A stretch of 64,000 nucleotides of DNA from Methylomusa anaerophila (GTDB lineage Bacteria; Bacillota; Negativicutes; Sporomusales; Sporomusaceae). The stretch is taken from contig NZ_AP018449.1 of assembly GCF_003966895.1 (NCBI RefSeq), forward strand, positions 2,249,501 to 2,313,500. The letters run 5' to 3'. The translations under genes and the position numbers were made by a program. Below are positions 10,368 through 19,454 of the stretch, piece by piece. Numbering within the stretch: the stretch's first letter is position 1; each line of letters opens with the position of its first letter. Under the pieces are notes generated by a model. It was not told the origin of the DNA. It ran no database searches and worked only from the letters and a program-made list of their open reading frames with translations.

Positions 10368-11224
10368 TCTTTGAAAACGTAACCTACACATATATGCCGG
10401 GCACTCCCTACCAGCGAACAGCCATAACCAATATCAACCTGACAATACTGCCGGGTGAATTTTTAGGTATTATTGGGCATACCGGATCGGGAAAATCCAC
10501 CCTGGTTCAGCATATGAACGGTCTTATCAATCCTACAGCGGGGAAAGTGCTGGTCAACGGGGTTGACCTGTCAGAGAAAAGTCAGGCGGTGAAAGAAACC
10601 AGGCGCAAAGTCGGCATGGTGTTTCAATACCCTGAACACCAGCTGTTTGAAGAAACCGTTTATGAAGATATCGCCTTTGGCCCACGGAACCTGGGACTTG
10701 CCGATGAGGAAGTGAAGCGGCGGGTTTGCCGGGCAATGGATTTTGTCGGTCTTGACTTTGAAAAATTTAAAAAGAGGTCGCCGTTTAATTTAAGCGGCGG
10801 CCAAATGCGGCGGGTGGCGATTGCGGGAGTAATTGCTCTGGAGCCGGAGTATCTGGCCCTTGACGAACCATCTGCCGGCCTTGACCCCCGGGGCCGGGAT
10901 GAAATTTTCGGCCAGGTAATGAAACTCCACCAGGCAACAGGAGTAACCGTGATCCTGGTTTCACACAACATGGACGATGTGGCCCGTATGGCAAACCGGA
11001 TAATTGTCATGAATCACGGCGAAATAAGCTTAGATGGTCCGCCGCGGGAAATATTCAAAAGCGGGCGGGATAAAATTCACGCTGCCGGCGTGGACGTACC
11101 GCCGGTTACCGCCCTCTTAAATAAATTAAATGAGCGGGGCCTGCCTGTTAACGATGATGCCCTCACCGTGGAAGAGGCTGTTAAATCCATACTCGCGGTG
11201 CCGAGGGGGCAGAAAAAATGCTGA
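10358..11224 (+). CDS. ecfA2: Energy-coupling factor transporter ATPase A2
   Basis: Second ATPase of the ECF module (288 residues). Walker A is GHTGSGKST, the Q-loop is [20 protein letters not shown], the signature is [13 protein letters not shown], Walker B is [12 protein letters not shown] and the switch is VSHNMDD. The Q-loop text PEHQLFE is the usual mark separating EcfA2 from EcfA1. It overlaps ecfA1 by ten bases and ecfT by seven, indicating translational coupling. Confidence 0.95.
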   Translation: MSIVFENVTYTYMPGTPYQRTAITNINLTILPGEFLGIIGHTGSGKSTLVQHMNGLINPTAGKVLVNGVDLSEKSQAVKETRRKVGMVFQYPEHQLFEETVYEDIAFGPRNLGLADEEVKRRVCRAMDFVGLDFEKFKKRSPFNLSGGQMRRVAIAGVIALEPEYLALDEPSAGLDPRGRDEIFGQVMKLHQATGVTVILVSHNMDDVARMANRIIVMNHGEISLDGPPREIFKSGRDKIHAAGVDVPPVTALLNKLNERGLPVNDDALTVEEAVKSILAVPRGQKKC

Positions 11225-12030
11225 AAGACATTACTCTCGGGCAGTATTTTCCCGGCCGGTCCTATATCCACCGCCTGGACCCCCGGACTAAGATCTTAGC
11301 GGTTATTGCCTACATCGGCAGCGTTTTTCTGGCGGAAAACTATCTTGCTTATGCTATTTTGACTGCCTTTGCCGCGTTTGTTGTGCTTGTATCCGCCATT
11401 CCCTTCCGGCTGGTACTCCGGTCAATTAAACCGCTGTGGATTATTGTAGTTCTTACGCTATTGATCCATGTATTTTCAACCCCGGGAAATGTCCTGTATC
11501 ATCTGGGACCCCTCACGGCAACAGCAGAAGGTGTACGGCAGGGCATCATGATGTCTCTGCGTCTGGTGTTACTTATTACAGTGTCTTCGCTGTTGACATT
11601 TACCACTTCACCCATTTCCTTAACAGATGGCATTGAGAGACTGCTGAATCCCTTCCGGCGGCTTGGGCTTCCAGCCCATGAACTGGCAATGATGATGACG
11701 ATTGCTCTTCGGTTTATTCCCACCTTGCTGGAGGAAGCCGACCGGATTATGAAAGCGCAAATGGCAAGGGGAGCCGACTTTGGCTCCGGTAATATTCTTA
11801 AGCGGGCCCAAAGCCTGATTCCTCTGTTGGTACCGCTGTTCATCAGTGCCTTCCGGCGAGCCGATGAATTAGCCGTCGCCATGGAAGCAAGATGTTATCG
11901 CGGCGGGGAGAACCGCACCCGGATGAAGGAACTGAAAATTAGCGCCGGCGATTGGATTGCCGGCGGGATGTTGGCGCTGTTAGTTGCTATTTTGTTTGTT
12001 CTTAAGTATATTGTTAGTATTAACAATTAA
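11218..12030 (+). CDS. ecfT: Energy-coupling factor transmembrane protein EcfT
   Basis: A membrane protein of 270 residues with about five to six hydrophobic segments. The coupling region has the two short Ala-Arg-X motifs that dock on the ATPases: AQMARGADFGSG and AMEARCYRGG. The N-terminus LGQYFPGRSYIHRLDPRTKI is typical of EcfT. No S component (substrate-binding subunit) is visible nearby, so the module probably serves S units encoded elsewhere. Confidence 0.94.
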   Translation: MLKDITLGQYFPGRSYIHRLDPRTKILAVIAYIGSVFLAENYLAYAILTAFAAFVVLVSAIPFRLVLRSIKPLWIIVVLTLLIHVFSTPGNVLYHLGPLTATAEGVRQGIMMSLRLVLLITVSSLLTFTTSPISLTDGIERLLNPFRRLGLPAHELAMMMTIALRFIPTLLEEADRIMKAQMARGADFGSGNILKRAQSLIPLLVPLFISAFRRADELAVAMEARCYRGGENRTRMKELKISAGDWIAGGMLALLVAILFVLKYIVSINN

Positions 12031-12051
12031 TATAATCGGTATTTCCAACTG

Positions 12052-12819
12052 ATGGAGGTGTTTAAGCTGTCTGGCGGTCAAACCCGTAACATAAAGCTTA
12101 CCCTTGCTTATGATGGTACACACTACCATGGGTTTCAGCGGCAAAAAAACGCCCTCACCATTCAACAGGTAGTAGAAGAAAGACTTGCTAAATTATTTGG
12201 TCATGAGCTTAAAATAAACGGATCGGGCCGTACCGACACCGGGGTCCATGCCTATGGACAAGCTGTCAATTTTTACACCGGCGGAACTGTCCCAACCTGC
12301 CGGATTCCCATAGCGGCTAAGGGGCTCTTGCCACCGGATATTGTTATTATTGACGCTGAGGATGTGCCCCGGGAATTTCACGCCCGGTTTTGGGCGAAGA
12401 GCAAGATTTACCGTTATCGGCTGCTGAATCAGCCGCTGCTGAATCCTTTTGAACGAAACTATGCTTGGCACTTTCCCGAAAAACTCGATTGGCAGCTCAT
12501 GCAGGAAGCTGCCCAGTTAATCGCCGGCACGCATGATTTCTCAGCCTTCCGTGCGACCGGCAGCGTTCCGGTCAACCCGGTACGCACAATCTTGGCGGTA
12601 GAGTGCCGCCGCCGCCGGGAGACAATAATTGAATTTGAATTTTGGGGAACCGGCTTCCTCTACCACATGGTGCGCAATTTGGTCGGTACCCTGGTAGAAG
12701 TCGGGCGAACCCGTATGACTGTAGACGAATTTTCGGCTATTCTGGCCGGACGGGACCGGAAGGCGGCCGGAATCACGGCGCCGCCCCAGGGACTGTATCT
12801 TGTGGAAGTTAAGTATTAA
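12052..12819 (+). CDS. truA: tRNA pseudouridine(38-40) synthase
   Basis: Isomerises uridines 38-40 in the anticodon arm. The catalytic Asp lies in GSGRTDTGVHAYGQ, and other blocks are TLAYDGTHYHGFQRQ and GFLYHMVRNLVGTLVEVG. The start is uncertain. No ribosome binding site precedes the ATG at 12052, while GGAGGTG at 12053-12059 lies over the first codons. That would suit a GTG (12058) or a CTG (12067) start. The protein is 255 residues from the ATG. In many Firmicutes rplM follows directly; here it is 13.6 kb away. Confidence 0.94.
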   Translation: MEVFKLSGGQTRNIKLTLAYDGTHYHGFQRQKNALTIQQVVEERLAKLFGHELKINGSGRTDTGVHAYGQAVNFYTGGTVPTCRIPIAAKGLLPPDIVIIDAEDVPREFHARFWAKSKIYRYRLLNQPLLNPFERNYAWHFPEKLDWQLMQEAAQLIAGTHDFSAFRATGSVPVNPVRTILAVECRRRRETIIEFEFWGTGFLYHMVRNLVGTLVEVGRTRMTVDEFSAILAGRDRKAAGITAPPQGLYLVEVKY

Positions 12820-12830
12820 AAGGACACCTG

Positions 12831-14207
12831 TTATAAAATTGCGGCAACAAACCGCTCCAGTTGTTCAATATTGGCGCAGGGGTACATACCGGTACAGCCT
12901 GGACGGTACTTTTCCATAATGCAGTCATCGCGGTCCCATAATTCTTTGGCTAACGGGTTGAGCCAATACAGAGCTTTGGCATTTTCCCTGATTTTATATA
13001 AAACTTCGCTGCCGTCCACCGTATTCCGGTTATTTTTGGCATCTCCCAGAATCAGGACGGTGGTGCTTTTATTCAATACTTCCAGGTAACGGCCGGCAAA
13101 CTGATGCAGCACTTTACCATAATGAGAAAAACCGGTACAGTTAAAGCCTTTCAGTCTGCCGATGGCTGCCAGGGCGCTGCCGGCATCCTGTTCTTTGAAA
13201 TAATCGGTCACTTCCAGCACTTCATCAATAAACAGAAATGAGCGGATACTGGAACATCTCTTCTGTAAAGCATACACAAACAACAACATAAAATAACTGA
13301 ACCGCCGCACCGAATTGGACACATCGCATAGCAGGCAAAGATCGGGCTTGGACGGTTTCCTTGCCGTCCTGACCAGCTTAAAGGATATACCGCCTGTTTT
13401 CATCGCCTGTTTTATGCTTTTGCTGATAGTAATCCTGCCCTGAATCGATACCTGCCGGCGCCGGCCTTTTTTTACCGCCAGCCTTTTCGCCAGCTTCGCC
13501 ACCTCGCGGGACATGATATCTAAAGGGGCATCGCTGTCAAGAATATTGCTCTGCCAGGGATTCTGCCGCTTCATTAGCCGGCTTAGATAATCCCGGCTCA
13601 TCACCCGCGCCTGCAAACGCTCTATTTCCGCAATAAAAAAATTCTCCCATAAGGCCAGGCTGTTCTGCGCACACTGATACTCAGCCGCTGAAATCCGGCC
13701 ACAGCGGTAATCTTCCTCAATGCGGCCGTATACCTCAAACCAGCCGCTGCCCTGCTTAAGGGAGGCAAGGGCCTCCTCCTGATTCTCGCTGATATCCTCT
13801 ATCCCCTGCATATGTCTTTTGACACTGGAATAAAGCAAATCCGTTTCCCGGTTTAATACCGCCTCGATCAGCAGCTGCAGCGGCGAGCCGCCGCTTGTTC
13901 CGCCGGAACCGCCCTCGCCATAGCCGGCTTCCCCCGGCAAAGAACTTTTAAGTGGGAGTACACCGGCGCGGTCTGCCATAATTTCCGGATCCGGCTCCAG
14001 ATAAAGTTCAATAAGCCGCTGCAGATAACCGGCACCCCATTCGGTTTTGAGCATTGTCCCATTTAACAAATTATATAAAGCGTATTTGTCCATTTGCGTG
14101 GCGTTCAGCAGTTGCAGCGCCTGTATGCTGTCGGCAATTTCCCGGGTGCTGACATTTATGCCTGACTGCCGGAGTATCCTGGCAATATCAAAGATTAAAT
14201 ATTCCAC
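12831..14207 (-). CDS. VWA-domain protein, CoxE-like
   Basis: A 458-residue protein with a poorly conserved helical N-terminal part and a C-terminal von Willebrand factor A domain. The metal-site motif DVSNSV follows KPDLCLLC, and later strands (SIRSFLFIDEVLE, VLILGDAKNN) fit the fold. CoxE-like proteins act with MoxR ATPases in assembling or inserting metal cofactors into partner enzymes. The upstream partner here is exactly such an ATPase, with a 20-nt overlap. No client enzyme is encoded beside the pair, so the target is unknown. The gene converges on truA. Confidence 0.85.
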   Translation of the reverse strand: MEYLIFDIARILRQSGINVSTREIADSIQALQLLNATQMDKYALYNLLNGTMLKTEWGAGYLQRLIELYLEPDPEIMADRAGVLPLKSSLPGEAGYGEGGSGGTSGGSPLQLLIEAVLNRETDLLYSSVKRHMQGIEDISENQEEALASLKQGSGWFEVYGRIEEDYRCGRISAAEYQCAQNSLALWENFFIAEIERLQARVMSRDYLSRLMKRQNPWQSNILDSDAPLDIMSREVAKLAKRLAVKKGRRRQVSIQGRITISKSIKQAMKTGGISFKLVRTARKPSKPDLCLLCDVSNSVRRFSYFMLLFVYALQKRCSSIRSFLFIDEVLEVTDYFKEQDAGSALAAIGRLKGFNCTGFSHYGKVLHQFAGRYLEVLNKSTTVLILGDAKNNRNTVDGSEVLYKIRENAKALYWLNPLAKELWDRDDCIMEKYRPGCTGMYPCANIEQLERFVAAIL

Positions 14208-15072
14208 GCAACCAGTCCTTTTGACCGATTTTTTCAGTAATTGCCAGACAATCTTCCCGGTATTTCAAGAGGATATTTACCGTATTTACCAGCAAATCGG
14301 GGGAAAGCTCCCGCACGCCCATATGGTCCAGAACGGTTACCCAGTCAATTACTTCACTAATGCTGGGATGCTTTTTCAATTTTTCCAGCCGTACCCGTCT
14401 GACAAAAGCTACGGCCTGTTTTCCCAAATCATCGTTAAGCACGGGAAAATACATCTTCAGGATTTCCAGTTCGCGCTGTTCGTGGGGATAATCCAGATAT
14501 AAGTATAAACAGCGGCGGCGCAGAGCGTGACTTAACCGGCGCGTATTATTGCTGGTAAGAATGACGGAGGGAATGCTGGCGGCGGTTACGGTGCCTGTCT
14601 CCGGAATGGATATTTGCCAGTCGGAAAGAATTTCCAGCAGGAAACTTTCGAATTCTTCATCACTTTTGTCGATTTCATCAATGAGCAGGACGGCGGCGGC
14701 GGTACTGCTGATGGCCTCCAGTAGAGGTCTTGCCAGCAAAAACTCCCTGGTGTAAATATTCTGGCTCATACCGGCCCAGTCTTGCCGGTCTGTCCCCTGG
14801 GACTGGATATATAGCAGTTGTTTCTGATAATTCCAGTCATACAAAGCTTTCGTTTCGTCAATCCCCTCATAACATTGCAGCCGGATAAGGCGCCGGTCCA
14901 GATAATGACTCCAGGCCTTTGCCAATTCCGTTTTGCCTGCTCCCGCCGGTCCCTCTATCAATATGGGTTTGTTCAGCAGCATGGATATCCGGAGAAGCAT
15001 TGCCGTATTGTCGTCGGCAATGTATCCTTGCTGCTTCAAGCCCAGCTTTATTTCATCCCAGCCGTTCACCAT
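14188..15072 (-). CDS. MoxR-family AAA+ ATPase
   Basis: A 294-residue AAA+ ATPase with Walker A GPAGAGKTELAKAW (about residue 40), Walker B VLLIDEIDKSD and sensor text VILTSNNTRRLSHALRRRCL with a paired arginine finger. The closest style is the CoxD/MoxR group, which acts as a chaperone with VWA proteins. It reads into the VWA gene with an overlap, so the two are surely one operon. Nothing recognisable precedes it; the 170 nt up to the next gene hold no clear coding sequence. Confidence 0.88.
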   Translation of the reverse strand: MVNGWDEIKLGLKQQGYIADDNTAMLLRISMLLNKPILIEGPAGAGKTELAKAWSHYLDRRLIRLQCYEGIDETKALYDWNYQKQLLYIQSQGTDRQDWAGMSQNIYTREFLLARPLLEAISSTAAAVLLIDEIDKSDEEFESFLLEILSDWQISIPETGTVTAASIPSVILTSNNTRRLSHALRRRCLYLYLDYPHEQRELEILKMYFPVLNDDLGKQAVAFVRRVRLEKLKKHPSISEVIDWVTVLDHMGVRELSPDLLVNTVNILLKYREDCLAITEKIGQKDWLRGIFNL

Positions 15073-15242
15073 ATTTGTTTTTGCTCCCCTGTTTGTGCAA
15101 TCTTTTTACCACGGTTTTCCATTTATCTGTATGCGGGCTTTTTTTACTTTTTTTATCAGTATAGCAAATTTTCTGCCGGTTGACCACATATATTGCCAAC
15201 CAAAGCTGGCCACCGGCCTCCAGTTAGGAGTATCATTTATCC

Positions 15243-16101
15243 TTACCAGGATTTATATTTTATGCGTTGCGGGTTATAGGGGTATTTATTCTCAAGTGCA
15301 GTGAATAATACCAGACATACCGAATGTATTAGCATCAGGTAATATATATTCCAGCCGTTGTTAAAAAAGAGTATTCCCCTATCAAAAAGAATAGCATCAA
15401 AGGAAAAATAGATAAAAAAGGGAACCAGTTTCCAATACCAGTTTCCCAATATGCAAATGAAAAAGACACAGAAGAAAGACAACACCGCGTTATAAATGAC
15501 TGAGAATACGCCGGCGTCCCGGTAAAGGTTTTCAAACCAGCCGACGATGGCATATTGCATTCCGGTAAGCAGGAGAAAGCTTTCCGGAAGCTTTAGTATA
15601 ACCAGTAAAATGAACCAGAACGTGATATATCTCAGGATACCGCGCCGTCTGCTTTGCAACTGGCCGAACCATATCTTCATCAAAAGGCAATAAATGAAAA
15701 TTGCAACGCTGGTCATCCAGGTTTGCCACCAGTTGTGCTGATAGATTCCGAGATTCACAAAGAGAATATCCAAAAGCGTAAAGATGACGGTTATCAGTAC
15801 TAGCCAGCGCCAGCGCAGCGAGTAAGCAACCACCAACAGAGCGGTCGTAGGCCATAAAGTGGCATTGGTTATGATATGTCCAAAAATGTTTTCCGCGTAA
15901 TAATCCTTAAAAACGCCAGGCTTATAAACATAACTGTCCAGCAAGAGCAATACAATCATTTCACCTGTAAAAGTCAGCATTATGGCAAACAAAAAAAATG
16001 ATATAAGTTCATATGGATTTTTTTTTATTTTTGTATAGAAGAAAAGCTGTCATTCCCGCACCGATAACCGCAAGGACGCAATACCAATAGATGCCTGGCA
16101 T
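15243..16101 (-). pseudogene. CBO0543-like multi-spanning membrane protein, frameshifted at a poly-A tract
   Basis: The main frame (15992 down to 15243) encodes about 249 residues with some seven hydrophobic segments. It includes EMIVLLLLDSYVYKPGVF and GHIITNATLWPTTALLVVAY, a style seen in CBO0543-family proteins of spore-forming Firmicutes. It lacks a convincing start. In another frame an ATG at 16101 with a good GAGGTG site reads MPGIYWYCVLAVIGAG, then AFLLYKNKKK, and stops. The two frames join smoothly as YKNKKNPYELISFF if one A is removed from the nine-A run (T9 at 16018-16026 on the plus strand). This is either a disabled gene, a sequencing slip, or expression by slippage on A9. Family assignment is from recall only. 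Confidence 0.65.
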
Positions 16102-16194
16102 GTAGTTCACCTCAATTGTTGAATAAAGGTATTCTTTGATTTTTTTTATTAAGTATACCTTCCGGGGAAATGTTATTTTTGTTTACCAAGCATT

Positions 16195-16250
16195 AAAAGG
16201 GCTGCCTTAAAATAGGTTCTTTGAATCTATTTTAAGACAGCCCTTTTATC
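16195..16250. terminator. Bidirectional hairpin terminator
   Basis: AAAAGGGCTG and CTTAAAATAG pair with CTATTTTAAG and CAGCCCTTTT around a short loop, an almost perfect stem of about 20 bp with A and T runs at its two feet. It separates the carbonic anhydrase-like gene from the CBO0543-like gene, both on the minus strand. Confidence 0.85.
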
Positions 16251-16287
16251 ACTTTATCCAGTGCCGCAATAACTGATACCGGAAACA

Positions 16288-16830
16288 TTAATCCTCTTTT
16301 ATCAAATAGAGCTTATTATCATCTAGCCGATAATACATAGGCGCAACTTCAATTTTGGGATAACGCAGTTTTAATCTTTTAGATTCACTTAGTACAAAAT
16401 CAATCTCGTTGCCAATTTCAAACATGGGTGCGAAATATCTAAAATGTTCTTCCGCCCACTCTTTTTTCCAGCCGGCGCTTTCCGTTAAACCTTGTATAAA
16501 GGCTTTTTGCTTAGACATCAAATTGACCATACCGCAGTTATTATGGGCGATAACTACAATATACCTCACGCCTCCAACCGCAATAGCATAAGAAACCTTA
16601 AATTCAGTATAGCGGAGATTAGCGCCACCACTACGGATAATATAAGCAAAGTTTTCTGGTATACGGAGATGTTTCCGGTGATCCATACACATGCCAATTA
16701 GCATTTGTGCTTCTGTATATTGTGAATACTCCCAGTTTAAATTATGATAGCCAAGTAATAATTCAATAGGCGTTCCCCTATATTCCGGGAAAATATCTTC
16801 TTGGGACGATATTTTAATAAGAGTACCCAT
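16288..16830 (-). CDS. Beta-class carbonic anhydrase-like protein
   Basis: A 180-residue protein with the beta-carbonic anhydrase metal site: Cys48-X-Asp50-X-Arg52 in MCMDHR, then His96-X2-Cys99 in HNNCG. ENFAYIIRSGGANLR between them matches the family's NAGN-type strand, and AIAVGGVRYIVVIAH precedes the second ligand pair. The enzyme would interconvert CO2 and bicarbonate in the cytoplasm. The sequence is divergent after residue 100, so another activity in the same fold is possible. GAGAAGGTGGG precedes the ATG. It stands alone between terminators. Confidence 0.8.
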   Translation of the reverse strand: MGTLIKISSQEDIFPEYRGTPIELLLGYHNLNWEYSQYTEAQMLIGMCMDHRKHLRIPENFAYIIRSGGANLRYTEFKVSYAIAVGGVRYIVVIAHNNCGMVNLMSKQKAFIQGLTESAGWKKEWAEEHFRYFAPMFEIGNEIDFVLSESKRLKLRYPKIEVAPMYYRLDDNKLYLIKED

Positions 16831-16992
16831 TTATACCCACCTTCTCTCCCGATATTTTTTGTATAAATTGCCACAAATATAATACACCTATATAATACAC
16901 CAGAAGTGGCAGATGATGATAGGGATGATTTTGGGATCAGCATTGACATATGTTGAAGGAACCGTCCCTGTGGCATTTAAGAAGAATTCTCC

Positions 16993-17022
16993 TTGACAAG
17001 CCATCACTATGTCTACTATAAT
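16993..17022 (+). promoter_or_regulatory. Sigma-A-type promoter for the glycine riboswitch transcript
   Basis: TTGACA at 16993-16998 and TATAAT at 17017-17022 are both perfect consensus boxes with an 18-nt spacer. Transcription would start near 17030, about 100 nt before the riboswitch aptamer. Confidence 0.85.
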
Positions 17023-17135
17023 AGCACTTGTGTGCACTATATATTGAAAAAATAATATTTTTATCCAAGTGAAGTTTGCGGAACGAAAATTATGTCTACA
17101 GAAACGCTTGCAGGCAATTTACGTTACGGACCGCA

Positions 17136-17272
17136 AATGAATGGAACTCTGGAGAGCCCCTGGCAACAGGGCGCCGAAGGGGCAAACCGTCCTGTTACGG
17201 GACCGGTGAAACTCTCAGGCAAAAGGACAGAACTAATATAGCTTATTCAGACTATGCACTTTGTCTTTTTTC
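17136..17272 (+). ncRNA. Glycine riboswitch (single clear aptamer) with terminator
   Basis: The core elements of the gcvT-type glycine aptamer are all present in order: CTCTGGAGAG, CGCCGAAGGGGCAA and GAAACTCTCAGGCAAAAGGAC, ending at about 17232. Immediately after, AAAAGGACA can pair imperfectly with the GTCTTTTTT at 17263-17271, with an inner ATAG/CTAT stem. This forms a plausible terminator that competes with the aptamer. The sequence before 17136 has only a vague resemblance to a second aptamer (GAAACGCTTGCAGGCAA at about 17099-17115) and may be its remnant. It controls the lone amino-acid binding lipoprotein downstream. Confidence 0.9.
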
Positions 17273-17305
17273 AGAGTCGGGTCGATTGTTTTCAAACATG
17301 ATTTA

Positions 17306-17362
17306 CCGGTGTAATGCCCCAAACGCAGTAAAGCATCGAAATGTTTTGGGTATTACATCGGG
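17306..17362 (+). other. Long hairpin in the riboswitch leader
   Basis: CCGGTGTAATGCCCCAAA pairs with TTTTGGGTATTACATCGG (some G-U pairs) to form a stem of about 17 bp around a 20-nt loop. No run of T follows, so it is not a normal terminator. It lies between the riboswitch terminator and the gene start and could stabilise the leader or affect read-through. Confidence 0.55.
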
Positions 17363-17524
17363 GGAAATCAGCTTTGAATTCATATGATTTGGCTCTTTTA
17401 TTATTGGCAGCCAGGGCGGTAAGTGGTGAAACTCCAGATTCCGGAATCAGGGGCTTTATTTATCTGTGCACAATACGCTCAACAATGAAGGAGAATGAAG
17501 GAGAATGAAGGAGAGGGTTTCCCG

Positions 17525-18694
17525 ATGAGAAAAACAGGTTTTAAAGCGGCGGCGGTGTTGGTTGTTGTGATAATGCTGGGAAGCTTGCTGGCAGGCTGCG
17601 GCAGCAGCCAGGATGCCAATATCGTTAAAATCGGCCTTTTAAATGAACTGACCGGCGGCAATGCCACATTTGGTACTTCAGCTGCGAACGGCGCGAAAAT
17701 GGCCATTAAGGAAGCCAACGCCAAAGGCGGGGTACTGGGAAAACAGATTCAGGCAGTTGTCGCCGATAACAAAAGCGAGCCTTCAGAGGCGGCGAATGCC
17801 ATGACGAAACTGGCGACACAGGACGGAGTGGCGGCGGTAACGGGTATTTTTGCCAGTTCCAATGCGATTGCCGCCTCCAGCGTTGCCGAAGCGAATAGAA
17901 TTCCATTTCTGGCGGTCGGCGCTACCAATCCTAAGGTAACTGTGGACGAGAAAAGCGGCAAGGTGAAAAACTATACCTTCCGTGTTTGTTTTATTGATCC
18001 GTTTCAGGGGACGGTGGGCGCCAATTTTGTCCTGAATACCCTCCAGGCCAAAAAAGCCGCGCTGCTGGTTGACAACAGCAGCGACTACAGCAAGGGTCTG
18101 GCCGCCTTCTTTAAAGACGCCTTTACCAAAGGCGGCGGCAGTATTCTGGCGGAAGAGGCCTATCTGCAAAAAGACCAGGATTTTAAAACCATTCTGACTA
18201 AGGTAAAGGCGCTTAATGCCGAAGTTTTATACGTTCCCGGCTATTATGAGGAAGTGGGTAAAATTGTCAAGCAGGCCCGGGAGATGGGGATTACCGTGCC
18301 CATTGTCGGCGGGGACGGCTGGGATTCGCCCAAACTGGTGGAAATGGGCACCGCCGCTGCGCTGAACAAGACCTATTTTACCAATCATTACTCTGTCGAT
18401 GACAGCAGCCCGGTTTCCAAGGCATTCGTGGAGGCGTATAAAAAAGAGTACGGGCAAGTTCCGGATGCGCTGGCAGTGCTTGGCTATGATGCCGCCAATC
18501 TTCTGATCGACGCCATCAAACGCGCCAACAGTAGCGAGAAGGAGAAAATCCAGGCAGCCCTGGCCGCCACGAAAGATTATCCGGCGATTACCGGTTCCAC
18601 TACGCTGAATGCAACTCATGATGCGGAAAAAAGCGCCGTTATCATTGAAATGAAGGACGGCAAACAGGTTTTCAAAGCGACTGTCAAACCCTGA
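17525..18694 (+). CDS. Type 1 periplasmic-binding-fold amino acid ABC transporter lipoprotein (LivJ-like)
   Basis: A 389-residue lipoprotein: the signal peptide ends LLAGC with the lipid-attached Cys at residue 25. The mature part follows the branched-chain amino acid receptor pattern: VKIGLLNELTGGNATFGTSA, GGVLGKQIQAVVADNKSEP, VAAVTGIFASSNAIAASSVA and YVPGYYEEVGKIVKQAREMG. The ATG at 17525 follows GGAGAGGG by eight bases. A glycine riboswitch lies upstream, so the ligand may be glycine or a related amino acid; that is inference. No permease or ATPase genes accompany it, which is unusual. Confidence 0.9.
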   Translation: MRKTGFKAAAVLVVVIMLGSLLAGCGSSQDANIVKIGLLNELTGGNATFGTSAANGAKMAIKEANAKGGVLGKQIQAVVADNKSEPSEAANAMTKLATQDGVAAVTGIFASSNAIAASSVAEANRIPFLAVGATNPKVTVDEKSGKVKNYTFRVCFIDPFQGTVGANFVLNTLQAKKAALLVDNSSDYSKGLAAFFKDAFTKGGGSILAEEAYLQKDQDFKTILTKVKALNAEVLYVPGYYEEVGKIVKQAREMGITVPIVGGDGWDSPKLVEMGTAAALNKTYFTNHYSVDDSSPVSKAFVEAYKKEYGQVPDALAVLGYDAANLLIDAIKRANSSEKEKIQAALAATKDYPAITGSTTLNATHDAEKSAVIIEMKDGKQVFKATVKP

Positions 18695-18759
18695 TCGGCA
18701 CAGGGTGGGGTCGGGGGCCAGGCTTGCCGTGCCAGGTTGTGGCCGAGATATGAGGTATA

Positions 18760-18816
18760 AAGTAAACTTAGCTTCCGGGTGGGGTTTTAACCACCCAACT
18801 GAAGCTAAGTTTACTT
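18760..18816 (+). terminator. Strong hairpin after the binding-protein gene
   Basis: AAGTAAACTTAGCTTC pairs perfectly with GAAGCTAAGTTTACTT, with an inner GGGTGG/CCACCC stem. The unit makes one long hairpin just downstream of the lipoprotein gene. A second smaller hairpin (ACTCCCG / CGGGAGT, 18864-18888) follows and may terminate the opposing uspA transcript. Confidence 0.75.
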
Positions 18817-18915
18817 CATTACAGGGACTTATTATCCGCTGGCCTGTGCCCGTAAGGGTATCTACTCCCGCTTTCGCCAAACGGGAGTCTTAGAGCGGGT
18901 TAGTCACAGGATAAA

Positions 18916-19359
18916 CTATTTGGTCACCATGACCGGACAGGCCGCATGATGTAAAACATAACTGCTGACACTGCCCAGGAGAAGCCCTTTGATCGCGCTC
19001 CGGCCCCGGCTGCCCATCACGATCAGGTCATAGCCATGTTTATTGGCAAAAGTCACAATGACTTCCGGGGGAGTGCCGATTTCCAGGAAGCCCTGTGCCG
19101 CTACCGTTGCCGGCAGTTGCTGCACGGCTTTGTCAAGAATTTGCCGGCCGCCTTCCTTAAGATCCTCCAAAACCTGGCCGGGAATATAGCCGCCGGTATC
19201 GACTTGTCCAATAGCGGATATAGCCTGGGAAAGATTGACCACATGCAAAATGCCGACAGCAGCCTGGCAAAGTTCAGCCAGATAAACGGCGTAAGCCAAG
19301 GCCCGCTGTGAATTGGCCGAACCGTCGACCGGAAGTAAAATACGTTGAAACGCTACCAT
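18916..19359 (-). CDS. Universal stress protein, UspA family
   Basis: A 147-residue protein, the normal single-domain Usp size. It begins MVAFQRILLPVDGSANSQRAL and ends with the ATP-binding motif GSRGRSAIKGLLLGSVSSYV (a G-2X-G-9X-G-S/T pattern), then HHAACPVMV. It probably binds ATP. The ATG at 19359 lies eight bases after a GGGAGGG site. It is the last gene of the padR-hlyD-mfs run, about 95 nt behind the efflux pump, and may be co-transcribed. Confidence 0.93.
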   Translation of the reverse strand: MVAFQRILLPVDGSANSQRALAYAVYLAELCQAAVGILHVVNLSQAISAIGQVDTGGYIPGQVLEDLKEGGRQILDKAVQQLPATVAAQGFLEIGTPPEVIVTFANKHGYDLIVMGSRGRSAIKGLLLGSVSSYVLHHAACPVMVTK

Positions 19360-19454
19360 AAACACATCCCTCCCTATAACAATTATCCCGCTTTCCAGCG
19401 AATCCGTCAATCGCTGCTGCAAAACCCGTGCATTGCGGCAACACGTCGTATCCA

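Noticed and set aside
12831..15072. Anti-phage or defence system built on MoxR-VWA
   Set aside because: The pair matches the common CoxD/CoxE-type chaperone arrangement, and no effector gene is adjacent.
17076..17387. 103-codon open frame upstream of the LivJ-like gene
   Set aside because: It runs through the glycine riboswitch and has no ribosome binding site or similarity.
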